NCBI GenBank assembly: GCA_947482665.1
Contig: CANKJK010000006.1
Span: 1-64,000 of the forward strand
Direction of reading: 5' to 3'
Length of the DNA: 64,000 nucleotides
Origin: Acidobacteriota bacterium
GTDB lineage: Bacteria; Acidobacteriota; Vicinamibacteria; Vicinamibacterales; UBA2999
Under the pieces are notes generated by a model. That model saw nothing but the letters and a program-made list of their open reading frames with translations. It did not search any database and was not told the DNA's origin. The translations under genes and the position numbers were made by a program. Positions 37,928 through 47,966 of this stretch are shown piece after piece. Each line of letters starts with the position of its first letter. Position 1 is the first letter of the stretch.

Positions 37928-37955
37928 ATCGGGTTACCAACGATAGGAGCCTGGG

Positions 37956-40391
37956 GTGACTATGTCAAAGCATCTGTGGACGTTCGGCCTGCTCTCTGCG
38001 GCTCTCGCACTCGGCGCGACCGGCCTGCGGGCTGCCACGCCCGCCGCCCGTCAGACGGCTGCCGCTCAGGCGGCGACAGCACCGGCAATTCAGCCGCGAG
38101 CCGTCGTCGACAAGTACTGCGTCGGCTGTCACGGCGAGAAGATGAAGGCCGGCGGTCTCGTCCTCGACAAGCTCGAGGTCGACAATCCCGCCAACGCGGA
38201 GATCTGGGAGAAGGTACTCGGCAAGCTGAACGCCGGCATGATGCCGCCGCCGAGCGCGCCGCGCCCGGACCACGAGACCTACCACGGCCTGATTCGCGCG
38301 CTTGAAACCTCGATGGACCGGATGGCCAAGGCGGCGCCAAATGCCGGCCGGCCGGCCATCCACCGGCTGAACCGCGCGGAATACACCAACGCCGTCCGCG
38401 ACCTGCTCTCCCTCGATATCGACGGCAAGGCGCTGCTGCCGGCTGACAACTCCGGGTACGGCTTCGACAACGTGGCCGATGTGCTGACCGTCTCGCCCGG
38501 CCTTCTCGAGCGATATCTGCTCGCCGCCAAGAAGGTCTCGCGCATGGCCATCGGCGACGCGGCCACGAAGCCGGCCACGTCGGTCTACGACATTCCCTAC
38601 ATGACGCTGGTGCAGGACGAGCGGATGAGCGAGGACCTGCCGTTTGGTTCCCGCGGCGGCGTCGCCATCAAGCACTACTTCCCGGTTGACGGTGAATACG
38701 AGATCCGGATCAAGGTGCAGCGGAACTCGCTCAACATCGGCAACGAGATCCGCGGCCTCGACGTGCAGAACGACATTGACGTCCGGCTCGACGGGCAGCG
38801 CCTGAAGGTGTTTACCCTGGGTGGTCGCTCCTACGGCGCCTTCTCCTACACCGAGACCGAGGACATCGCGGACTCCGGCCTGACGGTGAAGTTCCTGGCC
38901 AAGGCCGGCATGCGCGTCGTCGGTATCTCCTTCAACCGCGACCAGTGGTACGTGGAGGGCGTCGGTATGAGCCGGCTGCCGCCGGCCAGCGACGGGTACG
39001 CCTCGGGCCGCAAGACGGAGACCGCCTACGGCCGGGTGAACATGGGCGTGGACCGGGTCGAGGTGACGGGTCCCTTCAGCGGCAAGACGCCCGTCGACAG
39101 TACCAGCCGGAAGCGCATCTTCCAGTGCACGGCCGCCACCGCGAAGGACGAAGATGCCTGCGCACGGACGATTCTGAGCTCCATCGCCCGCCGTGCGTAC
39201 CGCCGCCCACTGGTGGCCGCCGACACTCAGACGCTGATGGACTTCTACAAGGCCGGCCGCAGCGAGGGCGCCTTCGACAGCGGCATCGAGAAGGGCCTGG
39301 TCCGCATCCTCACGGATCCGGATTTCCTGTTCCGTGTCGAGAAGGACCCTGCGGGCCTGAAGCCGGGCACCAACTTCCGGGTCGCCGACCTCGACCTGGC
39401 GGCGCGGCTCTCCTTCTTCCTGTGGAGCAGCGTGCCCGACGATCAGCTCCTGACCGCCGCTTCGACGGGCAAGCTCCACGAACCAGCCATCTTCGAGGCG
39501 CAGGTTCGCCGGATGCTTGCGGACAAGAAGGCGTCCGCACTGGTGAACAACTTCTTCGGCCAGTGGTTGATGGTGCGCAACATCGCCACCGTGCGGCCCG
39601 ACGCCAAGGCATTCCCGGACTTTGACGAGAACCTCCGAGAGGCCTTCCAGCAGGAGACGCAGCTCTTCCTCGAGGCTCAGCTCCGCGAGGACCGGCCCGT
39701 GACAGAGCTCATCACGGCCAACTACAGCTTTCTCAATGAACGCCTGGCCCGTCACTACGGTGTACCGCACGTGTACGGCAACCACTTCCGGCGGGTGACG
39801 CTGCCGGAATCCGCCCACCGCGCCGGCATCCTGAATCAGGGCAGTGTCCTGACGGTCACCTCCTACGCGGACCGCACGTCGGTGGTGCTCCGCGGCAAGT
39901 TCATCCTCGAGAACATCCTCGGCACGCCGCCGCCGGTCCCGCCCGCCAATGTGCCGCCACTCGAGAACACGAAGGTCGAGGGCACGCTCCGCCAGCGGAT
40001 GGAGATGCACCGGAAGAACCCGGTCTGTGCCAACTGCCATGCCCAGCTCGATCCGATGGGCTTCGCGTTCGAGAACTTCAACGGGATCGGCAAGTGGCGG
40101 ACCGAAGACGGCAAGGCCACGATCGACCCGAGCGGCGGTCTCCCGGACGGCACGAAGTTCAGCGGACCGGCGGGATTCCGCGATGCCCTGGTGGCCAAGA
40201 AGGACATCTTCATCAGCACGATGACGGCCAAACTGCTGACCTACGCGCTGGGCCGCGGTCTTGAGCCGGCGGACATGCCGGTCGTCCGGCAGTTGATCCG
40301 GGAGACGGAAGCGTCCGGCAACCACTGGTCGACGCTGATTCTGAACATCACGAAGAGCCTGCCGTTCCAGATGAGGAGAGCCGAGTCATGA
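37956..40391 (+). CDS. PSD/PSCyt multidomain cytochrome (DUF1587/1595/1592/1588/1585), copy 2
   Basis: An 811-residue paralogue of the protein at 11877-14285 with the same domain order: signal peptide, haem site KYCVGCHGEKMKAGG, PSD3 (HRLNRAEYTNAVRDLLSLDIDGKALLP), DUF1595 (ACARTILSSIARRAYRRPL), PSD4 (AARLSFFLWSSVPDDQLL), PSCyt3 with CANCH, and PSD2 (SALGRG-type end TYALGRGLEPADMP). It also has a carbohydrate-binding-like beta insert around residues 210-360. GTG 37956 is seven bases after AGGAG; ATG 37962 is the alternative. The DUF1552 gene overlaps its stop by four bases. Periplasmic redox function unknown. Confidence 0.88.
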   Translation: MTMSKHLWTFGLLSAALALGATGLRAATPAARQTAAAQAATAPAIQPRAVVDKYCVGCHGEKMKAGGLVLDKLEVDNPANAEIWEKVLGKLNAGMMPPPSAPRPDHETYHGLIRALETSMDRMAKAAPNAGRPAIHRLNRAEYTNAVRDLLSLDIDGKALLPADNSGYGFDNVADVLTVSPGLLERYLLAAKKVSRMAIGDAATKPATSVYDIPYMTLVQDERMSEDLPFGSRGGVAIKHYFPVDGEYEIRIKVQRNSLNIGNEIRGLDVQNDIDVRLDGQRLKVFTLGGRSYGAFSYTETEDIADSGLTVKFLAKAGMRVVGISFNRDQWYVEGVGMSRLPPASDGYASGRKTETAYGRVNMGVDRVEVTGPFSGKTPVDSTSRKRIFQCTAATAKDEDACARTILSSIARRAYRRPLVAADTQTLMDFYKAGRSEGAFDSGIEKGLVRILTDPDFLFRVEKDPAGLKPGTNFRVADLDLAARLSFFLWSSVPDDQLLTAASTGKLHEPAIFEAQVRRMLADKKASALVNNFFGQWLMVRNIATVRPDAKAFPDFDENLREAFQQETQLFLEAQLREDRPVTELITANYSFLNERLARHYGVPHVYGNHFRRVTLPESAHRAGILNQGSVLTVTSYADRTSVVLRGKFILENILGTPPPVPPANVPPLENTKVEGTLRQRMEMHRKNPVCANCHAQLDPMGFAFENFNGIGKWRTEDGKATIDPSGGLPDGTKFSGPAGFRDALVAKKDIFISTMTAKLLTYALGRGLEPADMPVVRQLIRETEASGNHWSTLILNITKSLPFQMRRAES

Positions 40392-41734
40392 TCATCACGA
40401 AGACGCACCTCCCACGCCGCACGATCCTGCGCGGGGTCGGCGCCACCATCGCCCTCCCACTGCTCGATGCGATGGTGCCGGCCTTCTCTCCGCTGCGGCT
40501 CTCGGCCGCCGCGCCGGTGAAGCGCTTCGGTGCCGTGTATGTCGGCATGGGCTTCAACATGCCGATCTGGACGCAGCCCAATGCCAACGCGGCCCTGGAG
40601 ATGAATCCGATCCTTCAGCCGATCGAGGCCTACAAGGAGCGGTTGCTGGTTGTCAGCGGTTGCGACAGCAAGGAAGGCGACGGCATCGACGGCGGCCAGC
40701 ATCCCCGGATGCAGACCTCGTGGCTCACCGGGTCGCGGGCGTTCCGCACAGAGGGTGTCAACATCCACGCCGGGACCTCGCTGGATCAGGTCGTCGCGCG
40801 CAAGTTCGAGAAGGACACGCAGCTCGCCTCGCTGGAGCTCGCCATCGAGTCCACGGACCTGCTCGGCACCTGTTCGCTCGGCTACAGCTGCGCCTACAAC
40901 AACACCATCGCCTGGCGGACGCCGACCACGCCGCTGCCGATGGAGAACAACCCCCGGAACGTGTTTGAGCGCCTCTTCGGCGCCAGCGACAGTACCGACC
41001 CGAAGGTGCGCCTGGCCGAGATTCACACTGACCGGAGCGTCCTCGATTCGGTGACCGCCAAGGTGTCCAAGTTCAAGACGACGCTCGGCACGCACGATCA
41101 GTCCCGGATGGCCGAGTATCTCGATGCCGTGCGTGACGTCGAGCGCCGCGTGCAGAAGGCGGAAGAGCAGGTCGCACGCGAACTGCCGCTGGTCGACCGC
41201 CCGGTCGGCATCCCCGGCACCTTCGAGGAACACGTCAAGCTGATGTTCGACCTGCAGGCCCTGGCCTTCCAGACGGACCTCACCCGTGTGTTCACGTTCC
41301 TGATGGTGCGCGAGGCGAGTGTCCGGTCCTACCCCGAGATCGGGGTGCCCGACTCGCACCACCCGCTCTCACACCACCAGAACAACCCGGAGAAGCTGGC
41401 GCGGCAGGCGAAGCTGAATGCCTTCCAGATGCGGATGATGGCCTACTTCGTGGACAAGCTGGCCAAGACGAAGGAAGGCGACGGGAACATGCTCGACAAC
41501 TCCGTCTTCCTCTACGGGTCCGGCATGAGCGACTCGAACCTCCACCTCCACCGGAACCTGCCCATCACCGTGATGCACGGCAAGAACATGGGCATTGTGG
41601 GTAACCGCCACGTGAAGGCCAAGGAGGGCACGCCGCTGGCCAACCTGCAGATGACCCTGCTGGGGAAGATGGGCGTGGGCGTGGAGAAGTTCGGCGACGG
41701 GCGGGGCGAACTCGACCTGATGACCGGCATCTAG
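40388..41734 (+). CDS. DUF1552 (HXXSHH) protein, copy 2
   Basis: A 448-residue paralogue of the protein at 10528-11880. Tat-type start (HLPRRTILRGVGATIALPLLDAM) and the defining HPLSHH, followed by QNNPEKLARQ. It differs from copy 1 at several cysteines, including GTCSLGYSCAYNN (also near-conserved in copy 1 as GACEIGYTCAYTG), which might form disulfides. Translation is coupled to the cytochrome through ATGA. A strong terminator follows at once, so unlike copy 1 this operon has no TPR or small cytochrome gene. Confidence 0.88.
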   Translation: MIITKTHLPRRTILRGVGATIALPLLDAMVPAFSPLRLSAAAPVKRFGAVYVGMGFNMPIWTQPNANAALEMNPILQPIEAYKERLLVVSGCDSKEGDGIDGGQHPRMQTSWLTGSRAFRTEGVNIHAGTSLDQVVARKFEKDTQLASLELAIESTDLLGTCSLGYSCAYNNTIAWRTPTTPLPMENNPRNVFERLFGASDSTDPKVRLAEIHTDRSVLDSVTAKVSKFKTTLGTHDQSRMAEYLDAVRDVERRVQKAEEQVARELPLVDRPVGIPGTFEEHVKLMFDLQALAFQTDLTRVFTFLMVREASVRSYPEIGVPDSHHPLSHHQNNPEKLARQAKLNAFQMRMMAYFVDKLAKTKEGDGNMLDNSVFLYGSGMSDSNLHLHRNLPITVMHGKNMGIVGNRHVKAKEGTPLANLQMTLLGKMGVGVEKFGDGRGELDLMTGI

Positions 41735-41758
41735 CCGCGGCCACCACGATCTCGAGAC

Positions 41759-41798
41759 GAGGCCGGCTCGCCACAGGCGGGCCGGCCTCTTTTTTTTT
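41759..41798 (+). terminator. Strong rho-independent terminator
   Basis: GAGGCCGGCTCGCC, loop ACA, GGCGGGCCGGCCTC (one G-T pair), then nine T residues. It closes the second PSD/DUF1552 operon. Confidence 0.92.
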
Positions 41799-41844
41799 GA
41801 GGCGGCGCTCCTTCGGCGGCGCCGCTCTGGCCGTCAGGCGGGCT

Positions 41845-42543
41845 CTAGGCCAGTGGCCGGCCGAAGGCATCCGGCGGCAGCAACCCGGCCCGGATACCGG
41901 CAATCGCGAGGTCCAGCCCCACCATCACCTGCGCGTCAAAGTTGGTATCCGGCGACATGACCTGCACCCGGCGCAGCACCGCGGGTCCGTGCACGGCGGC
42001 CCAGAACAGACCAGACGCGTCGGACGTCCCAGCGGGAAACACCCCGGCATCCGCGCAGCGCTGCCAGCGCCGCAGCGTCGCCGTCATCATCCGGACCATC
42101 GCCTCAGCCTCGTAGTGCACCCTGGGGGCCGCCGGATCCACGAAGAGCAGCGCGAAGTACTCAGGCTGGGCCTTGGAGAATTCGTAGTAGTTCACGAAGA
42201 CCGACCGCAGGTCCGCCACCGGGTCCGGTGACTCCGGACCGAGGACCGTCTCGGCCAGCAGATTCAGGCCAATCTCCTGCAACGTGGCGAAGATTTCTTC
42301 CTTACTCAGGAAGTAGTTGTAGATGGCGGGTGCACTGAATCCCAGTCGCTGTGCAATTCCGCGCATCGTCACGGCCCCATAGCCCTCGGCGGCGTAGAGG
42401 CTGAGTGCCGCGGTCAGGATCGCCTCCCGGGTCCTGGTATTCCGGGATGCCTGCCCACCCCGCTCCAGTGGAGCGTCCCGGACCGACGTGACGCGGCGCT
42501 CGCCCGCCCGGCGGGCGGTGGTCTCCGGAATGGGAATGGGCAC
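41845..42543 (-). CDS. TetR-family repressor
   Basis: A 232-residue regulator. Its helix-turn-helix is TREAILTAALSLYAAEGYGAVTMRGIAQRLGFSAPAIYNYFLSKEEIFATL; the C-terminal ligand domain contains YEFSKAQPEYFALLFVDP and resembles the TetR_C_33 type. A 35-residue arginine-rich extension precedes the DNA-binding part. GTG 42543 lies six bases after AACAAT, a -10-like hexamer, so the mRNA may be leaderless. It is divergent from icmF with only 55 bases between, and repression of icmF in response to an acyl-CoA is the natural hypothesis. Confidence 0.85.
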   Translation of the reverse strand: MPIPIPETTARRAGERRVTSVRDAPLERGGQASRNTRTREAILTAALSLYAAEGYGAVTMRGIAQRLGFSAPAIYNYFLSKEEIFATLQEIGLNLLAETVLGPESPDPVADLRSVFVNYYEFSKAQPEYFALLFVDPAAPRVHYEAEAMVRMMTATLRRWQRCADAGVFPAGTSDASGLFWAAVHGPAVLRRVQVMSPDTNFDAQVMVGLDLAIAGIRAGLLPPDAFGRPLA

Positions 42544-42549
42544 GGTCTG

Positions 42550-42555
42550 ATTGTT
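42550..42555 (-). promoter_or_regulatory. -10-like AACAAT of the TetR gene
   Basis: AACAAT read on the minus strand ends six bases before GTG 42543. Only A2 and T6 plus part of the core match, so this is weaker than the others of the set. Confidence 0.3.
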
Positions 42556-42586
42556 CCGCAGGATCGGAGGTCAGGTCCAGCGACGG

Positions 42587-42592
42587 TACAAT
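42587..42592 (+). promoter_or_regulatory. -10 TACAAT of icmF, probable leaderless promoter
   Basis: TACAAT (five of six to the consensus) ends six bases before ATG 42599. TCGGAG at 42564-42569, 17 bases upstream, is a poor -35. The RNA should start at the A of the start codon. A TetR operator probably lies in the same 55 bases. Confidence 0.5.
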
Positions 42593-42598
42593 GGACCT

Positions 42599-45500
42599 AT
42601 GAGCATCAGTACGACCTCCGCCCCCGCCAGTCCCAAGACGAGTTCGACCGACGCCACCCCGCTCCGCTTCGTCACAGCCGCGAGCCTCTTCGACGGGCAT
42701 GACGCCGCCATCAACGTGATGCGCCGTCTCATCCAGGCGCAGGGGACGGAAGTCGTGCACCTCGGCCACAACCGGTCCGTCGAGGACGTCGTGCGCGCCG
42801 CGCTCCAGGAGGATGCCGACGCCATCGCGCTCTCCTCCTACCAGGGCGGTCATGTCGAGTACCTGAAGTACATGGTCGACATGCTGAAAGAGCGTAACGC
42901 CGCCCACATCCGGGTCTTTGCCGGCGGCGGCGGCACGATCACGCCCGAGGAGATCGCCGAGCTCGAAGCCTACGGCGTGGAGCGCATCTATCACCCGAAT
43001 GACGGGATGAAGCTCGGCCTGGTGGCCATGATCGAAGACGTGGTGGCCCGCACACGCAAGGCCGCCGCGGCGCGCCGCGCGACCGAGGGCACCCGGCCGC
43101 CCAAGACCACCGTCGACGTCCAGGACGAGATTGCCGTCGCACACGTGCTGTCTTCGATTGAGGAAGGCCACTACGACGCGGCCGAAATGGCCGCGCTCCG
43201 GCAACAGTGGCAGACGCTCGGCGCGGGCACACCGGTGGTCGGCGTGACCGGCACCGGCGGCGCGGGCAAATCGAGCGTCGAGGACGAAATCATCCTCCGC
43301 TTCCTGCACGCGTTCCCCGAGATGCGCATCGCCGTCCTCGCCGTGGACCCGACGCGCAGGCGTTCGGGCGGCGCCCTGCTGGGCGACCGCATCCGGATGA
43401 ACTCGCTGCGCTCACACCGGGTGTTCATGCGCTCCATGGCCACGCGCCGGCAGCACGCCGCCACCAGCGCCGTGCTCAAGGACTGCATCGGCTTCCTGCG
43501 CTCGCTGAAGTACGACCTGGTCATCGTCGAGACAGCCGGCATCGGCCAGAGCGACTCGGAAATCGTCGACCTCGTCGACTTCCCCGTCTATGTGATGACC
43601 AGCGACTACGGCGCTCCGTCGCAGCTCGAGAAGATCGACATGCTCGATTTCGCCGAGCTGGTCGTCCTGAACAAGTTCGACAAGCGCGGCGCCGAGGATG
43701 CCCTGCGTGACGTCCGCAAGCAGTGGAAGCGCAACCGGACGGCCTTCACGCTGAAGGACGACGAGATCCCGGTCTACTCGACCATCGCGAGCCAGTTCAA
43801 CGATCCCGGCGTCACGTGGATGTTCAGCAACCTCTGCCGCCTGCTCCGCACGAAGCTGAGCCTGGCCGAGGCGGCGTGGACGCCACAGCTCGACACCACG
43901 CTCAAGGAACCCCGTGCCACGGTGCTCATTCCCGGTGCACGCCTCCGCTACCTCGCCGAAATCGCCGAGCAGGGGCGCGGCATCAACGGGGACGTGGACC
44001 GGCAGGTCGAGGCCGCCACGCGCGCCCAGGGCTTCTGGCAGGCGCTCCACGAACTGGAAGACGCGAAGCTGCCCAAGGCGCTCGACCTCTATGACCCGGC
44101 CGATCTGACCGCCGGTGGGGACGGCTCGCTCCTCCGCCTGCGCCAGCGCTACCAGGACGCCGTGAAGGCTCTGACGCCTGATGCCGTGGAATTGCTGCGC
44201 ACCTGGCCGGCGCGTCTCAAGGGCATCACCGACGAGCAGTATTCATACGACGTCCGCGGCAAGGCCGTGAAGGGCGACAACTACGTCGAATCGCTCTCCC
44301 ACCAGTCCATTCCGAAGATTGCCGCACCGACGGCGAAGAGCTGGGGCGAGCTGCTCCAGTTCCTGATGCGCGAGAACCTGCCGGGCTCGTATCCCTACAC
44401 CGGCGGGGTCTATCCGTATCGCCGAGCCGGCGAGGATCCGACGCGCATGTTCGCCGGCGAAGGCACGCCCGAGCGCACCAACCGCCGCTTCCACTACCTC
44501 TCCGCGGGTCAGAAGGCCGCGCGCCTCTCGACCGCCTTCGACTCCGTCACGCTCTACGGCGAGGACCCGCAGCCGCGTCCCGATATCTACGGCAAGATCG
44601 GCAACTCGGGCGTCTCCATCGCCACGCTCGACGACATGAAGAAGCTCTACTCGGGCTTCGACCTGCTGAATCCGAGCACGTCGGTCTCGATGACCATCAA
44701 CGGCCCGGCGCCGATGATTCTCGCGATGTTCATGAACACCGCGACGGACCAGGCCGTGGAGAAGCACCTCCGGCAGGACACGAAGAAGTGGGAGGCCGCG
44801 CAGGCCTTCATCGCCGACCTCTACAAGGACCGCGAGCGCCCGCGCTACAGCGGTGAGCTGCCGGCCGGCAACGACGGCCTCGGCCTCGGTCTACTGGGCA
44901 TCACCGGCGACCAGGTCGTGGACCGGGAGACCTACGAGAAGATCAAGGCCGACACGCTCTCGACCGTCCGCGGCACGGTCCAGGCCGACATCCTCAAGGA
45001 AGACCAGGCGCAGAACACCTGCATCTTCTCCACCGAGTTCGCCCTGCGCATGATGGGCGACATCCAGCAGTTCTTCGTCGACAACAAGGTCCGGAACTTC
45101 TACTCGGTGTCGATCTCCGGTTACCACATCGCCGAGGCGGGCGCGAACCCGATCAGCCAGCTGGCATTCACGCTCGCCAACGGCTTCACGATCGTCGAGT
45201 ACTACCTCGCCCGCGGCATGACGGTCGACGACTTCGCGCCGAACCTCTCCTTCTTCTTCAGCAACGGCATGGACCCGGAGTATTCCGTCATCGGCCGTGT
45301 CGCCCGCCGCATCTGGGCGCGTGCGATGCGCGAGCGGTACGACGCCAGTCCCCGGAGCCAGATGCTGAAGTACCACATCCAGACGTCTGGCCGGTCGCTC
45401 CACGCTCAGGAAATCCAGTTCAACGACATCCGGACGACGCTGCAGGCGCTCTACGCCCTGTTCGACAACTGCAACTCGCTCCACACCAACGCCTACGACG

Positions 45501-46093
45501 AGGCGATCACGACGCCGACCGAGGAGAGCGTCCGCCGCGCGGTCGCGATCCAGCTCATCATCAACCGGGAGCTCGGCATGAATTTCTGCGAGAACCCGTG
45601 GCAGGGCAGCTTCCTGGTGGACCGGCTGACGGACATCGTGGAAGAAGCCGTCTACAAGGAGTTCGAGGCGATCAGCGAGCGCGGCGGCGTGCTCGGCGCG
45701 ATGGACACGATGTACCAGCGCGGCAAGATCCAGGAAGAGAGCCTCTACTACGAGCAGAAGAAGCACGACGGGAGCCTGCCGCTCATCGGCGTGAATACCT
45801 TCCTGCCCAAGAACCACGGCGGCGAAATCGCCACGACGATCGAGCTGATCCGCTCCACCGAAGAGGAGAAGGGCCAGCAGATCGCCAACGTCGACGGCTT
45901 CCGCCGCGTGCGCAACCGCGTGATCGCCGGAAAGGACCGGGCCACCGCCGGAACCCTGACCAGCCTGCAGCAGATCGCCCGCGACCGGAAGAACATCTTC
46001 GCCAGCCTCATCGAGGCGGTGAAGTTCAACTCGCTGGGCCAGATCAGCCACGCCCTCTACGAAGTGGGCGGGGAGTATCGCCGCAACATGTAG
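42599..46093 (+). CDS. icmF: Fused isobutyryl-CoA mutase with GTPase chaperone (IcmF)
   Basis: A 1164-residue adenosylcobalamin enzyme that rearranges isobutyryl-CoA and n-butyryl-CoA, and often isovaleryl/pivalyl-CoA. It combines a B12-binding domain ([35 protein letters not shown]), a MeaB-like GTPase (P-loop [12 protein letters not shown] at 215-226, [44 protein letters not shown]) and a mutase barrel from about residue 560 ([35 protein letters not shown]). The GTPase repairs and loads the cofactor. Start at 42599 gives the normal IcmF beginning. Controlled probably by the divergent TetR gene; no propionyl-CoA carboxylase or epimerase is nearby, which also speaks for IcmF and not methylmalonyl-CoA mutase. 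Confidence 0.95.
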   Translation: MSISTTSAPASPKTSSTDATPLRFVTAASLFDGHDAAINVMRRLIQAQGTEVVHLGHNRSVEDVVRAALQEDADAIALSSYQGGHVEYLKYMVDMLKERNAAHIRVFAGGGGTITPEEIAELEAYGVERIYHPNDGMKLGLVAMIEDVVARTRKAAAARRATEGTRPPKTTVDVQDEIAVAHVLSSIEEGHYDAAEMAALRQQWQTLGAGTPVVGVTGTGGAGKSSVEDEIILRFLHAFPEMRIAVLAVDPTRRRSGGALLGDRIRMNSLRSHRVFMRSMATRRQHAATSAVLKDCIGFLRSLKYDLVIVETAGIGQSDSEIVDLVDFPVYVMTSDYGAPSQLEKIDMLDFAELVVLNKFDKRGAEDALRDVRKQWKRNRTAFTLKDDEIPVYSTIASQFNDPGVTWMFSNLCRLLRTKLSLAEAAWTPQLDTTLKEPRATVLIPGARLRYLAEIAEQGRGINGDVDRQVEAATRAQGFWQALHELEDAKLPKALDLYDPADLTAGGDGSLLRLRQRYQDAVKALTPDAVELLRTWPARLKGITDEQYSYDVRGKAVKGDNYVESLSHQSIPKIAAPTAKSWGELLQFLMRENLPGSYPYTGGVYPYRRAGEDPTRMFAGEGTPERTNRRFHYLSAGQKAARLSTAFDSVTLYGEDPQPRPDIYGKIGNSGVSIATLDDMKKLYSGFDLLNPSTSVSMTINGPAPMILAMFMNTATDQAVEKHLRQDTKKWEAAQAFIADLYKDRERPRYSGELPAGNDGLGLGLLGITGDQVVDRETYEKIKADTLSTVRGTVQADILKEDQAQNTCIFSTEFALRMMGDIQQFFVDNKVRNFYSVSISGYHIAEAGANPISQLAFTLANGFTIVEYYLARGMTVDDFAPNLSFFFSNGMDPEYSVIGRVARRIWARAMRERYDASPRSQMLKYHIQTSGRSLHAQEIQFNDIRTTLQALYALFDNCNSLHTNAYDEAITTPTEESVRRAVAIQLIINRELGMNFCENPWQGSFLVDRLTDIVEEAVYKEFEAISERGGVLGAMDTMYQRGKIQEESLYYEQKKHDGSLPLIGVNTFLPKNHGGEIATTIELIRSTEEEKGQQIANVDGFRRVRNRVIAGKDRATAGTLTSLQQIARDRKNIFASLIEAVKFNSLGQISHALYEVGGEYRRNM

Positions 46094-46097
46094 CCGG

Positions 46098-46119
46098 GAT
46101 GGCTCCTTCGGGAGCCGTC
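46098..46119 (+). terminator. Short UUCG hairpin after icmF
   Basis: GATGGCTCC, loop TTCG, GGAGCCGTC (one G-T pair), four bases after the icmF stop codon. No T-tract, only TCCCCTC. It may protect the 3' end or pause polymerase. Confidence 0.45.
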
Positions 46120-46145
46120 TCCCCTCACGTCAGTCCGATCCATTG

Positions 46146-46178
46146 CCGGGGCCGTCGCAAGCGGCCCCGGCCTCTCTT
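46146..46178 (+). terminator. Second hairpin before the malic enzyme gene
   Basis: CCGGGGCCG, seven-base loop, CGGCCCCGG, followed by CCTCTCTT. It ends two bases before the malic enzyme start codon, so it could also hinder translation or separate the two genes. Confidence 0.45.
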
Positions 46179-46179
46179 G

Positions 46180-47487
46180 ATGACGCTTACTCCACGCATG
46201 ACCCTGACAGACCGAGCGCTCCGCCTCCATGAGGATGCGCCAGCCGGCAAGATTGCCACGGCCATCACCAAGCCCTGCGCCACGCCAGACGATCTGAGCC
46301 TGGCCTATAGTCCCGGCGTCGCTGCCCCGTGCCTCGCCATCGCCGAGGATCCGGAGGCGGTGTATCGCTACACGGGCCGCGGCAACCTCGTCGCGGTCAT
46401 CACGAACGGCACGGCCGTGCTCGGCCTCGGCAACATCGGCCCCGCGGCAGCCAAGCCCGTCATGGAAGGCAAAGCGGTGCTGTTCAAGCGCTTCGCGGGC
46501 ATCGACGCCTTCGACATCGAACTGGCCGCCACACGCGTCGAGGACGTCGTCGCGGCGTGCACGATGCTGGAGCCGACCTTCGGTGGCATCAACCTCGAGG
46601 ACATCAAGGCGCCGGAGTGCTTTGCCATCGAGCGGCTGCTGCGCGAACGCCTCTCGATTCCGGTATTTCACGACGACCAGCACGGCACCGCGGTGGTGGT
46701 TGCCGCGGCGCTCCTGAGCGCCCTGGCCTGCACCGGGCGGCAGATGTCCGACATCCGCGTGGTGCTGAGTGGTGCCGGCGCGGGTGCGCTGGCCTGCGCG
46801 GCCCATCTGAAGCGGCTCGGCCTGGCCGATGAGCAACTGCTGGTCTGTGACTCGCAGGGCGTGATCTACCAGGGACGGCCGGGCGTCAATGAGTCCAAGG
46901 CGCCCTTCGCCCGCAGAACAGCCGCGCGTACCGTGACCGATGCCCTGGTTGGCGCTGACGTCTTCCTCGGGTTGTCTGTGGGCAACAGTGTCCCCTCGGC
47001 GGCGCTCGCGGACATGACCGCCAACCCGATCGTCTTCGGGCTGGCCAATCCGGATCCCGACATTCCCTACGGCGAGATTCGCGCGACGCGTCCCGACGCC
47101 GTCGTGGCCACGGGGCGCTCCGATTACCCCAATCAGGTGAACAACGTGCTCGGCTTCCCCGGCATCTTCCGGGGCGCGCTCGACACCCGGTCCTCGTGCA
47201 TCAACGACGCGATGCTGATGGCGGCGACCACCGCGATTGGTGCCGTAGCGCAGGAGCCCGTGCCAGCCTCGGTGCGGGCGCTCTATCCCGGTGAATCACT
47301 GATCTGGGGCCGCGACTATCTCATCCCCAAGGCATTCGATCCGCGTGTCGTGGTGCGCGTGGCGACCGCGGTTGCAGCCGCCGCCATGAAGAGCGGCGTG
47401 GCCCGGCAGCCCGTTGATCTGGTCGCCTATCCAGGCGAGGTCGCGGCTCGGGTCGAGCAACCGGACGTGCCAGCGCTCACGCGCTGA
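46180..47487 (+). CDS. NAD(P)-dependent malic enzyme (short form)
   Basis: A 435-residue enzyme that converts malate to pyruvate and CO2. Motifs: [61 protein letters not shown] with metal ligands, FHDDQHGTA, and the nucleotide-binding [14 protein letters not shown]. It is the short bacterial type without the phosphotransacetylase tail. ATG 46180 or 46198 may be the start; upstream in-frame sequence is inside icmF and is not coding in this frame. It may turn C4 acids from acyl-CoA metabolism to pyruvate; the cofactor cannot be decided. Confidence 0.92.
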   Translation: MTLTPRMTLTDRALRLHEDAPAGKIATAITKPCATPDDLSLAYSPGVAAPCLAIAEDPEAVYRYTGRGNLVAVITNGTAVLGLGNIGPAAAKPVMEGKAVLFKRFAGIDAFDIELAATRVEDVVAACTMLEPTFGGINLEDIKAPECFAIERLLRERLSIPVFHDDQHGTAVVVAAALLSALACTGRQMSDIRVVLSGAGAGALACAAHLKRLGLADEQLLVCDSQGVIYQGRPGVNESKAPFARRTAARTVTDALVGADVFLGLSVGNSVPSAALADMTANPIVFGLANPDPDIPYGEIRATRPDAVVATGRSDYPNQVNNVLGFPGIFRGALDTRSSCINDAMLMAATTAIGAVAQEPVPASVRALYPGESLIWGRDYLIPKAFDPRVVVRVATAVAAAAMKSGVARQPVDLVAYPGEVAARVEQPDVPALTR

Positions 47488-47501
47488 GCCGCCGCCTCAC
47501 C

Positions 47502-47966
47502 TCAGGGCGTTCGGTCGGTCCCGACGCCGTACTGATAGACCAGCGCCCCGCCGCGATCGCCTGTCCTGATCAGGAGTCCCACGCCGGCCAGGCCGGCCAG
47601 GAGCAGCAGGACCGCCAGCACCCGCGACGGACCTCGCGCCGGCGTGCGCAGCACCACGAGGCGGACGGCCAGGAACGCCCCGTAGAACCACACCGTGCGG
47701 AGCGCCCACGTCCAGTGCTCCCCCACCACGGAGTGCGACATGCCCGGGAGCCAGATGGTCTGCGCCGCCACACGGCCCGTCAGATACGCCGCCGCGACGC
47801 CCACCGCCCCGAGTCCATAGAGGAGCGTCGCCGCTGCCCTCGGGAAGGCCGGCTTCGGCCAGACCACACCTGCCAGATCAACCAGCGGCGCGACCACCAG
47901 TAGCGCGATCGGAAAGTGGACGACCAGCGGATGCAGGTTCGGCGCCCAGTCTGGCAGGGGCATCAT
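47502..47966 (-). CDS. DUF2231 membrane protein
   Basis: A 154-residue inner-membrane protein with four hydrophobic helices. The start LPDWAPNLHPLVVHFPIALLVVAPLVDL contains the DUF2231 signature HP-VVHFPIALL with conserved histidines, suggestive of haem or quinone binding. DUF2231 proteins often accompany cytochromes and could pass electrons across the membrane. Its ATG overlaps the stop of the octahaem cytochrome gene (ATGATGA), so the pair is translationally coupled. Function remains inference. Confidence 0.85.
   Translation of the reverse strand: MMPLPDWAPNLHPLVVHFPIALLVVAPLVDLAGVVWPKPAFPRAAATLLYGLGAVGVAAAYLTGRVAAQTIWLPGMSHSVVGEHWTWALRTVWFYGAFLAVRLVVLRTPARGPSRVLAVLLLLAGLAGVGLLIRTGDRGGALVYQYGVGTDRTP

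Noticed and set aside
37965-40325. A 786-codon open frame on the minus strand
   Set aside because: It is the mirror of the PSD/PSCyt gene. GC-rich codon use keeps the opposite strand open. No family motif is visible in it.
42599-46093. Methylmalonyl-CoA mutase
   Set aside because: The B12 domain, GTPase and mutase are fused in the order typical of IcmF, and no epimerase or propionyl-CoA carboxylase is near.
45598-46179. Fusion of malic enzyme with an upstream Arg-rich region
   Set aside because: The extra part is the other frame of icmF; malic enzyme homology begins shortly after 46180.
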